This document shows, one piece after another, positions 8,409-17,843 of a stretch of 64,000 nucleotides of DNA; position 1 is the first letter of the stretch; the number at the start of each line of letters is the position of its first letter. The notes under the pieces are model-generated. The model was not told the DNA's origin and did no database searches. It was given only the letters and a program-made list of their open reading frames with translations. The stretch is from JAXMCK01 sp046349395 (lineage in GTDB: Bacteria; Pseudomonadota; Alphaproteobacteria; Geminicoccales; Geminicoccaceae), in assembly GCA_046349395.1 (NCBI GenBank), contig JAXMCK010000004.1, positions 434,001 through 498,000 of the forward strand, in the 5' to 3' direction. The position numbers and the translations under genes are program-made.

Positions 8409-9340
8409 TCACGCTCGCCGACATCCAGGCGACCGCCGCCCGCATCGCCGGCCGCGTGCGCCGCACGCCGTTGATGACGGCCGCCCCCACCCGTGCCCAA
8501 CTGCCCGCCGGCACGACGCTGAAGGTCGAGTCGCTGCAGGTCACCGGCTCCTTCAAGGCGCGCGGTGCCACCAACAAGGTGCTGAGCCTGGACGGTGCCG
8601 CCCTGCGCCGCGGCCTCGTCACGGCCTCCGGCGGCAATCACGGCATCGCCGTCGCCTACGCCGCATGGTGCGCCCATGTCCCGGCCACCATCGTCGTGCC
8701 GGAGAACGTCGCTCCCCTGAAGGCCGCAAAGATCCGGAGCTACGGGGCCGACCTCGTCGTCCACGGCAAGATCTGGGACCAGTCGAACGCCCATGCGCAC
8801 GCCATCGCCGAGGAGCGCCGCGCCACCTACGTCCACCCCTTCGCCGACCCGACCGTCGTCGCGGGCCAGGGTACCGTGGCGCTGGAGATCCTGGCCGACG
8901 ACCCCGAGACCGACACGATCCTGATCGCGATCGGCGGCGGCGGCCTCATCTCCGGCATGGCCGTGGCCGCAAAGGCGCTGCATCCCGGCATCCGCATCGT
9001 CGGCGTCGAGCCAACGGGCTGCCCGACCATGAAGGCCGCCCTCGATGCCGGCCGGATCGTCAAGCTCGACCGGATCGACACCATCGTGCCGACCATGGCC
9101 GCCAGTGCGACGGCCGAGCTGAACTTCGAGATCTGCCGGCAGACCGTCGACGAGGTCGTCCTCGTCAGCGACGAGGCGATGCGCGAAGCGGCCGTGATGC
9201 TCTGGCTGGAGCTCGGCATCGCCGCCGACCTCAGCGGTGCCGCCTCGATGGCGGCCCTGCTAACCCGCGCCTACGTGCCGAAGCCCGGCGAGCGCGTCTG
9301 CGCCCTCGTCTGCGGCGCCGGGCCGGACGGGATCGGCTAA
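8405..9340 (+). CDS. Threonine/serine dehydratase-like PLP enzyme (fold type II)
   Basis: A 311-residue cytoplasmic enzyme. The PLP lysine lies in VTGSFKARGATNK. The substrate loop is TASGGNHGIAVAYAA and the phosphate-binding loop AIGGGGLISGMA. The length matches catabolic threonine dehydratases and serine/threo-hydroxyaspartate racemase relatives, so it most likely deaminates L-threonine or L-serine to a 2-oxoacid; exact substrate is unknown. No ACT domain is present, so feedback control as in biosynthetic IlvA is not expected. The ATG is coupled to the upstream HExxH gene, and the 3' end overlaps the convergent SIS gene by four bases. Confidence 0.85.
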   Translation: MITLADIQATAARIAGRVRRTPLMTAAPTRAQLPAGTTLKVESLQVTGSFKARGATNKVLSLDGAALRRGLVTASGGNHGIAVAYAAWCAHVPATIVVPENVAPLKAAKIRSYGADLVVHGKIWDQSNAHAHAIAEERRATYVHPFADPTVVAGQGTVALEILADDPETDTILIAIGGGGLISGMAVAAKALHPGIRIVGVEPTGCPTMKAALDAGRIVKLDRIDTIVPTMAASATAELNFEICRQTVDEVVLVSDEAMREAAVMLWLELGIAADLSGAASMAALLTRAYVPKPGERVCALVCGAGPDGIG

Positions 9341-10350
9341 AGGGTCCGCGTCACCTTCTTGAGGGTCCGCGGCCGGTCCGGATCCCGTCCTAGGGCCACC
9401 GCCTCGCGCGCCAGGACGGGATAGATCGCCTGCAGCGCCTCGATCGGCGCCGAGAGCTGGCTCGCACCCTCCGGCAGCCGCAACCACGCATCCGCCCCGT
9501 CGCCGATCCGCAGCACCCGTGCCCCCTGCGCCTCCAGCTCGGCCGCCGCCGCCAGCAGGTCGTCCCGCCCAGGCCCCTCGACATTGAGCGCCAGCACGAG
9601 GAAGTCCGGTCCCACGATCTCCTTCGGCCCGTGCCGCACCTCGGCCGCACTGAAGGCCTCCGCGTGCAGCCCGCAGGTCTCCTTCAGCTTCAGCGCCGTC
9701 TCTCCCGCCACCGGCAGGGCGGCCCCCCGCGCCAGCACGTAGATGCTGCCGTCGGGATCCGCCCACCCGGGTGCGACGACATCGCCCGCGATCGCGGCCT
9801 TCGTCAGCCGCCCCGGCAGGCTCGCCAACAACGCCTCCAGCTCGGCCGCCCCACTCCACGCCGTTGCAAGCCGGAGCACGCCCGTCAGGCTCGCCAGCAT
9901 GCTCTTCGTCGCCGCCACGCTGCGCTCCGGTCCCGCATGCTGCGGCAACACGACGTCCGCCACCTCGGCAAGCGGGCTCACCGTCTCGTTCACGAGCGCC
10001 AGCGCCAGCGCCCCGGCACTCTTCGCCGCCGCCAACGTCCGTACGATGTCTGGACTGCCGCCCGACTGCGAGATGCCGAGTGCCACCTGCCCCGCCAGCC
10101 GCGGCACCTCACCCGACAGCGTCACCAGCGAGGGCGGCAGCGACGCCACGAGGCGCCCCGTCACCAGCGGCAGCACATAGGTCGCGAACCCAGCCGCATG
10201 GTCCGAGCTGCCGCGCGCCACCGTCGCCACCAGGATCGGGTCGAGTTCCCGCAGCCGCCGCCCCAGCTCGCGGTAGAGCTCCGCATCCGATGCCAGCTGG
10301 TCCGCGATCCGGTCCGGCGCTTCGAGGCTCTCCTCCAGCATCCTAGACAT
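9337..10350 (-). CDS. SIS-domain sugar-phosphate deaminase/isomerase (NagB-II/AgaS-like)
   Basis: A 337-residue protein with two SIS domains: the first includes ATVARGSSDHAA and GISQSGGSPDIVRTLAAAKSAGA, the second GRGAALPVAGETALKLKETCG-like residues and EVRHGPKE. It ends DPDRPRTLKKVTRTL, as glucosamine-6-phosphate deaminases of the SIS type and GlmS C-termini do. It lacks the glutamine amidotransferase domain of GlmS. The ATG at 10350 overlaps the nagA stop by eight bases. Next to NagA it should convert glucosamine-6-phosphate to fructose-6-phosphate, or a related amino-sugar phosphate. Confidence 0.82.
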   Translation of the reverse strand: MSRMLEESLEAPDRIADQLASDAELYRELGRRLRELDPILVATVARGSSDHAAGFATYVLPLVTGRLVASLPPSLVTLSGEVPRLAGQVALGISQSGGSPDIVRTLAAAKSAGALALALVNETVSPLAEVADVVLPQHAGPERSVAATKSMLASLTGVLRLATAWSGAAELEALLASLPGRLTKAAIAGDVVAPGWADPDGSIYVLARGAALPVAGETALKLKETCGLHAEAFSAAEVRHGPKEIVGPDFLVLALNVEGPGRDDLLAAAAELEAQGARVLRIGDGADAWLRLPEGASQLSAPIEALQAIYPVLAREAVALGRDPDRPRTLKKVTRTL

Positions 10351-11443
10351 GCACGGTGTGCCCCTCGAGCACGACCGAGCGGATGGCGAGGTCCGGCCCC
10401 AGCACCACGAGGTCGGCCATCGCACCCACGGCGATCCGCCCCCGCTCCTTGAGGCCCAGATAGTCGGCCGGAATGGTCGAGAGCCGCCGTGCCGCCTCGC
10501 CTATCTCGAGCCCCAGCACGACGAGGTTGCGCAGGGCCGCGTCCATCGTCAGCACGCTGCCGGCCAGCGTGCCGTCGGCCAGCGTCGCCACGGCCCCGTG
10601 CTTGGTCACCGCGTGCGTCCCCAGCCTGTACCCGCCGTCCGGCATGCCCGTCGCCTCCATCGCATCGGTGATGCAGTAGAGCTGGGGCACCGCCCGGAGT
10701 GCTGCCAGGATGGCACCCGGCGCCACGTGCTGCAGGTCCGGAATGATTTCCGCGTGCCGTGCCCGCGCCAGTGCGGCCCCCGCCGTCCCGGGATCGCGAT
10801 GCTGGAACGGCCGCATCGCGTTGAAGAGATGGGTGAACCCCGAGGCCCCGGCGTCGAGGGCGGCACAGGCAGTTACGAAGTCGGCGTCGCTGTGGCCGAT
10901 CTGGACCCGAGTCCCGTTCGCGGTGGCGTATTTCAGGAATTGCAGGCCCTCGTCCATCTCGGGCGCCATCGTCAGCACGCGGATGGCGACGAACGAGCGC
11001 AGCCGGTCGAACAGGTCGATGTCGGGCTTGCGGGTGAAGCGCGGCTGCGCCCCCAGCCGCTTCGGGTTGATGAACGGGCCTTCGAGATGCAGCCCCAGCA
11101 CCCGCGCCTCGCCGGGCGCCGGCCGCCGCGCCACGGCACCGGTTCCCGCGGCGGCCAGCTCCAGATCCTCCGGCGGTGCCGTCACCGTCGTCGCCAGCAG
11201 CGAGGTCGTGCCGTGGGTCGCGTGGAAGCGGGCGAGTTTCCTGATGTCGATCTCGCCGCGCATGGTGTCGGCCCCGCCGCCGCCGTGCAAGTGCAGGTCG
11301 ACGAAGCCCGGCAGCACCCACTGCTCGGCCTCCTCGTCCCGGAGATCGGCCGCCTCGATCCGCTCGATCCGGCCGCCGAAACCGACCACGCCCGTGACGA
11401 TGCCGGTCTCGGTGACGATCCGGCCTGCGACCCGCATGCTCAC
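10343..11443 (-). CDS. nagA: N-acetylglucosamine-6-phosphate deacetylase
   Basis: A 366-residue amidohydrolase. The N-terminal metal motif is LPGFVDLHLHGGGGADTM, followed by LGLHLEGPFINPKRLGAQ with the NagA glutamate. IGHSDADF and FTHLFNAM supply the two histidines, and ITDAMEATGMPDG carries the catalytic aspartate. It removes acetyl from GlcNAc-6-phosphate in the cytoplasm. The start may be the GTG at 11443 or the ATG at 11437; neither has a strong ribosome site. It lies between the SorC regulator gene and the SIS deaminase gene. Confidence 0.9.
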   Translation of the reverse strand: MSMRVAGRIVTETGIVTGVVGFGGRIERIEAADLRDEEAEQWVLPGFVDLHLHGGGGADTMRGEIDIRKLARFHATHGTTSLLATTVTAPPEDLELAAAGTGAVARRPAPGEARVLGLHLEGPFINPKRLGAQPRFTRKPDIDLFDRLRSFVAIRVLTMAPEMDEGLQFLKYATANGTRVQIGHSDADFVTACAALDAGASGFTHLFNAMRPFQHRDPGTAGAALARARHAEIIPDLQHVAPGAILAALRAVPQLYCITDAMEATGMPDGGYRLGTHAVTKHGAVATLADGTLAGSVLTMDAALRNLVVLGLEIGEAARRLSTIPADYLGLKERGRIAVGAMADLVVLGPDLAIRSVVLEGHTVHV

Positions 11444-11509
11444 AATGACTATCCAATCCGGCCGACGCTACACCGCATCATGGCGTATCGGAGTGCAACG
11501 GGAAACGCG

Positions 11510-12505
11510 TCACGCCGCGCTGAGAGCCTCGGCCGCCGCCTCGTCGGTGATCAGCGTGTTGACGTAGCCCGCACGCAGCGCCGCCCGGATGACCGGCACC
11601 TTGTCGAGCCCGCCCGAGGCCAGGAGTGCGGTCGGCACGGCCCGCAGGTCGACGGGGCTTAGCCCCACCACCCGCCGGTTCAACTCATGCTCGACGATGT
11701 TGCCGTCGGCATCGAGCAGGTGGCCGAGCAGATCGCCGACGCAGCCCAAGGCCTTCAGCTGCGCGATCTCCTCGTCCCGCAGCAGGCCGAGGCGCCGGTT
11801 CGTGCTGCGCGGCTCCAGCGAGCCGACGCTGACGACCGCGAGATCGGCCGCCAGCGCCCGATCGTAGATCTCGCGCAGACCCGGCTGTTCCAGCAGCATA
11901 TCGCGCAGTTCGGTCGTGCTGGCGAAGGTGGGGGCCGCCAGATAGTAGCACTGGGCCCCCAGTACATCGGCGAGGCGCGAGGCCGTCTCGTAGGTGTTGA
12001 TCTCCGAGCCGCGCCCGAGCCCACCCAGCAGCGAGACGACCGTGACCCCCGGCAGCTTCTGCCGCCGCACCGCGCGCACGCTCCAGTGCAGCGTGCTGCC
12101 CCAGCCGATCCCGATCGTCTTCCCCGGCTGCAGCCGGTCGGAGATGTAGGCGCCAACAGCCATCCCCAGCACCGCCGGAATGCCCTCCGGGTCCGAGGGC
12201 GTCGGCACCACGAGCACTTCCTTCAGCCCGAACCGCGCCTGCAGGTCGCGCTCCAGCCGCACGCAGGAGGCGAGCCGGCCGTTGATCCGGATCTGCACGA
12301 GCCCCGTCTCGCGGCAGATCGCGAGGTCGCGGACGACTTTGACCCGGCTGATGCCCAACTGCTCGGCGATCTCGGCCTGGGTGCGGCCCTCGATGTAGTA
12401 GAGATGCGCGATCCGTGTGCGCCGGTGCTCGTCGTCGTCGAGCACGTCGAGCACGATATCGGCCAGTGCCCGTCCCGGTTCTCCAGGTCGGGCGGCGATG
12501 TTCAC
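11510..12505 (-). CDS. SorC/DeoR-type sugar-binding transcriptional regulator
   Basis: A 331-residue regulator. Residues 30-75 hold the helix-turn-helix (RIAHLYYIEGRTQAEIAEQLGISRVKVVRDL), and from about 85 the SorC effector domain begins, including IGIGWGSTLHWSV, VVSLLGGLGRGSEINTYETASRLADVLGA and LASGGLDKVPVIRAALRAGYVNTLITDE. Such proteins sense sugar phosphates and control their own carbohydrate operon. The GTG start overlaps the stop of the upstream dehydrogenase (GTGA). Its likely targets are the promoter regions of this same locus, including the repeat at 18816-18843. Confidence 0.9.
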   Translation of the reverse strand: MNIAARPGEPGRALADIVLDVLDDDEHRRTRIAHLYYIEGRTQAEIAEQLGISRVKVVRDLAICRETGLVQIRINGRLASCVRLERDLQARFGLKEVLVVPTPSDPEGIPAVLGMAVGAYISDRLQPGKTIGIGWGSTLHWSVRAVRRQKLPGVTVVSLLGGLGRGSEINTYETASRLADVLGAQCYYLAAPTFASTTELRDMLLEQPGLREIYDRALAADLAVVSVGSLEPRSTNRRLGLLRDEEIAQLKALGCVGDLLGHLLDADGNIVEHELNRRVVGLSPVDLRAVPTALLASGGLDKVPVIRAALRAGYVNTLITDEAAAEALSAA

Positions 12506-13800
12506 CGCTCGCCTGCCGCGAACGCCTCGAGCCGCCCGCTCTGGGCGGCGAGGTCGAGAAAGCCGTACCGGTCCCGGATCTCGTGCGCGTGGCCGACCGC
12601 CCGACGGTAGAGATGGGACGGGATGCCCGCCTCCTCCGCCGTCCGCGGCAGGTCCGCTGAGTCGTACACCTCGGCCATCCGCGCCACCGGCAACATGAAC
12701 CCCAGCAACTCGTCGCGGATCGCCCCCCAGCGCTCGGCGAGACGGGCATTCAGCGCGTCCGTACCCGCCGCATCGAACGGCTTCTTCCGCGCCGCCGTGA
12801 GGCAGATCGAAGCGAACTTCCCATAGTCACGCTCGAACACCGCGGGATCGAGCGCCAGCGGCTTCAGCACCGGCGGCTCCGCCTGCGCCAGCATCGCCGC
12901 GTGCAGCCGCCCCATCGACCAGGTCGCCACCCCCACCTGCTCGCCGTGCAGCGTCTTCGGATGCGGGTCGGCGAAGGTGTCGATGAAATGGCTGATCGCG
13001 TGCTCGCCCATCGAGCCGCAATGGCTCGTATTCGTCACCAGCACGCCGAGACCCGACAGCACCAGCAGCCTGACCAGCAGCCGCATGGCACCCAGATCGC
13101 CGTCCAGCGTCTTGTCCGCCACCGCGTAAAGGCGCGGCTCGTCCTCGCGCATCAGGGCGTAGGGCGTGTCTGCATAGACCGTGTCGAGCAGCCGGTGCGA
13201 CAACAGCCAGTCGAGTTGTGCCGTTGTTCTGCAAACCGTGTCGCCGAGCCCCGCCTTGATCATCCGTGCGGGGGCAGCCGCCGCCACCGACAGATCGAAG
13301 AACACGCCGCGAGGGCTGTGCGCCGGCAGGCTGTACTTGAACCCGTCCCGCGCGATCGACACCGTGCTGGTGACGTAGCCGTCCATCGAAGGGGCGGTCG
13401 CGAACACAGCGCACGACCGTCCCGTCTTGTGCGTCACGTACTTGCAGAGATCGTTCAGCGTGCCGGAGCCCACGGCCACCAGCAGGTCGGCGTGCCGGGC
13501 CTTGTGCGCCAGATTGGCCGCCCGGTCCTCGTCCGCCTTCGGATGGTCGAGCACGATCTCGTCGACATCGCCTAAGGCCGTCGCCACCCGCGAGCCCAGC
13601 ACGGCGTGCGTGTTCTCGTCCGAGACCACCGCGATCCGCCCCGGCACCTTGAGACCACGCACGAGATCCGCCTCGCGGCCTTCGAGCGAGGGCGAGATGA
13701 CGAGGCTGCGGATGCCCGAGGTCAACGGACGGCCGGTCTCCGGAGCGACGAACCGCTCGGACACGACATCATCGATGATCGGCTCGCCCAAGGTGCTCAC
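12502..13800 (-). CDS. AraM-like sn-glycerol-1-phosphate dehydrogenase
   Basis: A 432-residue iron-containing-dehydrogenase-fold protein. The NAD-binding motif is VAVGSGTLNDLCKYVTHKTGR, then FATAPSMDGYVTST as in AraM/EgsA. Metal ligands are expected at an aspartate in the AGLGDTVCRTTA segment and at histidines in GSMGEHAISHFIDTF and TLHGEQVGVAT. Family members reduce dihydroxyacetone phosphate to sn-glycerol-1-phosphate, and Bacillus AraM lies in an arabinose operon. Here it follows a sugar kinase gene with a GTGA overlap, so it may instead oxidise a polyol phosphate made by that kinase (inference). Confidence 0.85.
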   Translation of the reverse strand: MSTLGEPIIDDVVSERFVAPETGRPLTSGIRSLVISPSLEGREADLVRGLKVPGRIAVVSDENTHAVLGSRVATALGDVDEIVLDHPKADEDRAANLAHKARHADLLVAVGSGTLNDLCKYVTHKTGRSCAVFATAPSMDGYVTSTVSIARDGFKYSLPAHSPRGVFFDLSVAAAAPARMIKAGLGDTVCRTTAQLDWLLSHRLLDTVYADTPYALMREDEPRLYAVADKTLDGDLGAMRLLVRLLVLSGLGVLVTNTSHCGSMGEHAISHFIDTFADPHPKTLHGEQVGVATWSMGRLHAAMLAQAEPPVLKPLALDPAVFERDYGKFASICLTAARKKPFDAAGTDALNARLAERWGAIRDELLGFMLPVARMAEVYDSADLPRTAEEAGIPSHLYRRAVGHAHEIRDRYGFLDLAAQSGRLEAFAAGER

Positions 13801-15317
13801 ATCCTGCTGCTGCGAAAATCGGCCAGGCGCTTGAACGTGCTCTCCAGTGCCGGGTGAATATCCTTATAGATCTGGAGCAGTTCGGCGTAATCGTCATGCC
13901 GCCGCGGGTCAGGCTCCACCGAGTCGGTGATGCCGCCCTGCATCTCCCGCGCCGCGTCGGCCGGCGTGGCGTACCATCCCGCACCCGCCGCGGCGAGCAT
14001 GCCGGCACCGAGACACGTCGCCTCCACTGTCGCCGACACGCGCACCGGCCGGCCCGTGGCGTCCGCCACGATCTGCCGCCACAGCCGGCTGCGCGAGCCG
14101 CCGCCGATGCCCAGCAACTCGGTCACGGGCACGCCCGTCACCTTCTCGATCGCGTCGTAGCCCATGGCCAGATCGAGGGCGACGCCCTCCATCATCGCCC
14201 GGTAGACATGCGCCCGCCCGTGCCCGGCGCCGAGCCCAACGACGGCACCCCGCGCGTCCGGGTTCCAGAAGGGCGACATGACGCCCTGCCAATAGGGCAA
14301 CAGCAGCAGGCCGCCCGACCCGATCGGCAGCGCCGTCGCCTCGGCCTCCAGCCGCTCGTAGACGCCGGGATCGGCCTTGGGATCGAAACCGAACAGGCGG
14401 CTCACCATCCAGTCGGTGAGGAACGAGCCCGTCAGCAGGCAAAGCTCGTAAATGTACCCTTCGCCGCTGAGGCTCGTCAGCGTGCGGAAGGCGGGATCGG
14501 CCGCGAAGTGCCAGCTCCACACCCCCGACACCGCCGCCGTGCCGAGATTGAGATAGGCGCGCCCGCCGCCCAGCGTCGCCGTGCCGAGGCCGGACGACTG
14601 CCCGTCCCCGCCGCCGGCGATGATCTTCGTTCCCGCCCGCAGCCCCGTCGCCGCCGCGGCCGCCGGCGTCACGCCGCCCAGATGCGTCCCCGGTCGGACC
14701 GGCGGGAAGAACTGGCTCTCGACGGCACCGAGTGCGGCCATGATCTCCGGGCTGTAGCGCTTGCTAACCAGCGCCATCACGCCATGGGGATCGGCACTGC
14801 CCCAGCTCGTCACCCGCTCGCCCGTCAGCCGCCAGACGAGGTAGCCGTGCGGATCGACCGTCGTCGCCGTCCGCCGCCAGTTCTCGGGCTCGCAGCGCCC
14901 CATCCAATGCAGGCTGAACGCCGCCGGCGTCGTGTCCGGCGTCTTGCCCGTGATGGCGAGAAAGCGCCCGGACCCGAGCTTCTCCGAGAGATAGTCGATG
15001 TCCGGCCGGCTCCGCAGATCGAGCCACAGGATGGCCGGGCGGATCTCCCGGTCGTTCTCGTCGAGAAAGCCCACCGTCTCCCGCTGGTTGGCGATCGCCA
15101 CCGCGGCGACGCGCGCCGGATCGACCTCCTTGAACAGCATGGCAAGGGCAGCGCAGAGCGAGGCCCACCAGTCCTCGACACCCTGCTCGAACCAGCCGGG
15201 ATGGGGCGAGACCATGGGCACGGTCGCCCGGCCCTCGGCCACCGCCCTGCCCTTCGCATCCCAGGCGATCGCCTTGGTCGCCGTGGTGCTGCTGTCGATT
15301 CCGACGACGATATCCAT
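13797..15317 (-). CDS. FGGY-family carbohydrate kinase (xylulokinase-like)
   Basis: A 506-residue ASKHA-fold kinase. The N-terminus is MDIVVGIDSSTTATKAIAWD (phosphate 1 loop) and the central section has DLRSRPDIDYL. The C-terminal ATP site contains GIGGGSRSRLWRQIVADATGRPV, a strong FGGY signature. It phosphorylates a sugar or sugar alcohol in the cytoplasm with ATP; substrate is not predictable from sequence alone. The ATG at 15317 with AGGAACG upstream is chosen over a GTG at 15329. It lies just downstream of the binding-protein gene and is coupled to the AraM-like dehydrogenase. Confidence 0.88.
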   Translation of the reverse strand: MDIVVGIDSSTTATKAIAWDAKGRAVAEGRATVPMVSPHPGWFEQGVEDWWASLCAALAMLFKEVDPARVAAVAIANQRETVGFLDENDREIRPAILWLDLRSRPDIDYLSEKLGSGRFLAITGKTPDTTPAAFSLHWMGRCEPENWRRTATTVDPHGYLVWRLTGERVTSWGSADPHGVMALVSKRYSPEIMAALGAVESQFFPPVRPGTHLGGVTPAAAAATGLRAGTKIIAGGGDGQSSGLGTATLGGGRAYLNLGTAAVSGVWSWHFAADPAFRTLTSLSGEGYIYELCLLTGSFLTDWMVSRLFGFDPKADPGVYERLEAEATALPIGSGGLLLLPYWQGVMSPFWNPDARGAVVGLGAGHGRAHVYRAMMEGVALDLAMGYDAIEKVTGVPVTELLGIGGGSRSRLWRQIVADATGRPVRVSATVEATCLGAGMLAAAGAGWYATPADAAREMQGGITDSVEPDPRRHDDYAELLQIYKDIHPALESTFKRLADFRSSRM

Positions 15318-15369
15318 CGTTCCTGCCACAGACGGGGAGGCGGGCGGACCCGCCTCCCTTTCTCGATGC

Positions 15370-16896
15370 TCAGCCCTGGCGGAAGGGCTTCGCCATCTCG
15401 TCCGCTTGCGGCTTGATCGCCGCCATGCACTCGGCCGATGTCTTGGTCTGACCGGTCAGGTATTTGCCGAGCTCGACCGGGATCAGGTTGTTCGACATGT
15501 CGGCCCAGGCCGGGAAGTCCGGTTCGGAGCCCATCATGTTGTTGATCGTGTAGTCGATCGCCTCGAAGTGCCGGGTGGTGCCGGGGCCCACCTTGTTGTG
15601 GTCGATGACGCGCGGATCCTTGAACGCCGAGAGACGGACCGGCGAGGCGCCGCCACCCAGGATGCAGCCACGGGCCACGACGTCCTTGCTCGTCGCCCAC
15701 TGCATGAAGATCCAGGCGGCCATCTGGTTCTGCGAGTACTTCGACAGCGCCAGGGCCGAGCCGCCCTGGTGGCCGATGTTCGGGATCTCGCCGAACCCGG
15801 CATCCTTCGGCGAGCGGACATTGGTCGGCTTCGGCGGGATCGCCGCCTCCATCAGACCGACGACCTTGCTGTCCTTGCCGTCGAAGCCCGGGAAGAACTC
15901 CCCCCAGGAGATCAGCTGGGCGGCGATGCCCTGCGACACCGACTGGCCCTGCCCGTCCCACGTCCAGGTAAGCGCCCCCGGAGGCGTGTTCTTCGACAGC
16001 TCCATCATGTATTCGAGGCCCTTGATCCCCTGCTCGTCGCCGCCGGAGAAGAAGCCGTTATTGTCGAAGATCGAGCCGCCATTGCCCCACAGCCAGATCG
16101 TCCACTCGCACTCCAGGCTGTAATGGCCGGAGCGCATCTGGCCGGTGGTGCCGTAGATGCCGTTGCCCTTCTCGGCCTCGTTGATCTTCTTCACCGCCGC
16201 CATGTACTCGTCCATGGTGGTCGGCACGGAGATGCCGTGCTTCTCGTAGAGATCGCGCCGGTACATCAGGATCGCGATCGGGATGTCGAACGGGATGCCG
16301 ACCATCTGGCCGTTGAACATCGAGATGCCGTCGACCAGCGGCTTGCTGAAATCGTCCCAGTCGAAGCCGGGCATCGCGAACTCGGGCTTCGACTTGTAGA
16401 GCTCGACCGGGTTGACCATGTCCGGGGCGAAGGTCGCCATCCAGGACTGGTCGAGATAGTACAGGTCGTAGGTGCCGAGCTGACCCTGCACGTCGAGTGT
16501 GGCCTTCTGCAGCACCTGCTCCAGCGGCACGATCTCGATCTCGACATTGATGCCGGTGAGTGCGGTGAACTCGTCCTTCACGATCTGGCTCAGCACCTGC
16601 GTCGGCGGCGTCGCCTCCGAGGTGTAGCGGATCGTCGTGCCGCTATACTGGCCGCCCACGTCCTTCAGCCACTTCGTGACCTCGTCCGAGGCCTGCGCCT
16701 GGGCCGCGTCGCCGCCCAGACCGAACAGGCCCTTCTGCGGCCGCGTGGAGCCGAGGAAGCTCGACGCGAAGCCGGTGAAGCCGACGCCGGCCAGCGCCAT
16801 CTTGCGCAAGAACTCGCGCTTGCCGATCCGGCGTGCCGTGAACTCGGCGCAGGTATCGGCGATGAAGGTCTGCCGATCGTGTCTCTTGAAGCTCAT
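15370..16896 (-). CDS. ABC transporter substrate-binding protein, carbohydrate (family 1), Tat-type leader
   Basis: A 508-residue periplasmic binding protein. The leader has ARRIGKREFLRKMALAGVGFTGFASSFLG, a basic stretch before a hydrophobic core similar to Tat signals, though the arginine pair is spaced from the core. The mature part contains the family 1 pattern IRYTSEATPPTQVLSQIVKDEF, IEIVPLEQVLQKATLDVQGQLGTYDLYYLDQSWMA and FDIPIAILMYRRDLYEKHG. The ATG at 16896 has GGGAGG eight bases upstream. It should deliver a sugar or polyol to the two permeases encoded upstream. Confidence 0.9.
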   Translation of the reverse strand: MSFKRHDRQTFIADTCAEFTARRIGKREFLRKMALAGVGFTGFASSFLGSTRPQKGLFGLGGDAAQAQASDEVTKWLKDVGGQYSGTTIRYTSEATPPTQVLSQIVKDEFTALTGINVEIEIVPLEQVLQKATLDVQGQLGTYDLYYLDQSWMATFAPDMVNPVELYKSKPEFAMPGFDWDDFSKPLVDGISMFNGQMVGIPFDIPIAILMYRRDLYEKHGISVPTTMDEYMAAVKKINEAEKGNGIYGTTGQMRSGHYSLECEWTIWLWGNGGSIFDNNGFFSGGDEQGIKGLEYMMELSKNTPPGALTWTWDGQGQSVSQGIAAQLISWGEFFPGFDGKDSKVVGLMEAAIPPKPTNVRSPKDAGFGEIPNIGHQGGSALALSKYSQNQMAAWIFMQWATSKDVVARGCILGGGASPVRLSAFKDPRVIDHNKVGPGTTRHFEAIDYTINNMMGSEPDFPAWADMSNNLIPVELGKYLTGQTKTSAECMAAIKPQADEMAKPFRQG

Positions 16897-16952
16897 CCGT
16901 CCAACCTCCCAGTGGTGGCCAAAGTCGTGTCGAGCTCGTCCGCTACTTGCCC

Positions 16953-17843
16953 TCAGTCCTTGAGCGAGCCGAGGGTCAGGCCGCGGACCAGATGCCGCTG
17001 TACCAAGAGAATGAAGATGAAGCCGGGAACCAGTGCTGCCGTGCCCAGTGCTGTGATGAAGCCCCATTCCGTCCCTGTCGAGGTGACGAAGGTCGAGATC
17101 TTCACCGGAATGGTGCGGATGCTCGTCGTCAGCTGCAGCGACAGGAGGAACTCGGTCCAGGAGAAGATGAAGCAGAGCACCGCGGTCGCCGCGAGTCCGC
17201 CGCGCACCAGCGGCAGCACCACGCGGAAGAAGAGTTGCCCGCGCGTCGCCCCGTCGATGAGTGCGGCCTCGTCCAGTTCCCGCGGCACGTCGTCGAGGAA
17301 GCTCTTCATCAGGAGCACGGCGATCGGCAGGTTGATCAGCGTATGCGCCAGGATCAGGCCCCAGACCGTGTCCCGCAGGCCGATGTCGCGGAAGATGAAG
17401 AAGAGCGGGATCGCGACCGCGATCGGCGGCATCATGCGCTGCGCCAGCACCCAGAAGAGATAGCTGGGGCGGCCCTTGAAGACGAACCGCGACAGGCCGT
17501 AGGCGGCAAGCGTCGCGAGGAACGTCGCCAGCACCGTCGAGCCGCAGGCCACGACCATGCTGTCGAAGATGCTGGGCAGCGAATAGTAGCTGCCGGCCCC
17601 GCCTGCCGTGCCACCGACACCGCCGCCCTCGATGACGTTCTCCAGCCGCGACTGCCCGAGCAGCGTGACCTTGTAGTTCAGCAGCGTCGGCTCGAAGTCG
17701 AAGAAGATCGGGACCTGGTTGAAGATCGCCTTATACGGCTTGAAGGACGCCAGCGCCCACCAGAACAGCGGGAACATGAAGAGCCCGACGGTGAGCCAGG
17801 CGACGACGTCGCGGAGGGCCCGGGTGCCCACCGACCCGTTCAC
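16953..17843 (-). CDS. ABC transporter permease (MalG-type)
   Basis: A 296-residue inner-membrane protein with about six hydrophobic segments (for example VVAWLTVGLFMFPLFWWALASF near the start). The cytoplasmic coupling helix carries ELDEAALIDGATRGQLFFRVVLPLVRGG, the EAA motif of sugar permeases. The GTG at 17843 overlaps the stop of the partner permease (GTGA). It pairs with the gene at 17840-18754 to form the membrane channel. A glycine-rich periplasmic loop (EGGGVGGTAGGAGS) is unusual. Confidence 0.9.
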   Translation of the reverse strand: MNGSVGTRALRDVVAWLTVGLFMFPLFWWALASFKPYKAIFNQVPIFFDFEPTLLNYKVTLLGQSRLENVIEGGGVGGTAGGAGSYYSLPSIFDSMVVACGSTVLATFLATLAAYGLSRFVFKGRPSYLFWVLAQRMMPPIAVAIPLFFIFRDIGLRDTVWGLILAHTLINLPIAVLLMKSFLDDVPRELDEAALIDGATRGQLFFRVVLPLVRGGLAATAVLCFIFSWTEFLLSLQLTTSIRTIPVKISTFVTSTGTEWGFITALGTAALVPGFIFILLVQRHLVRGLTLGSLKD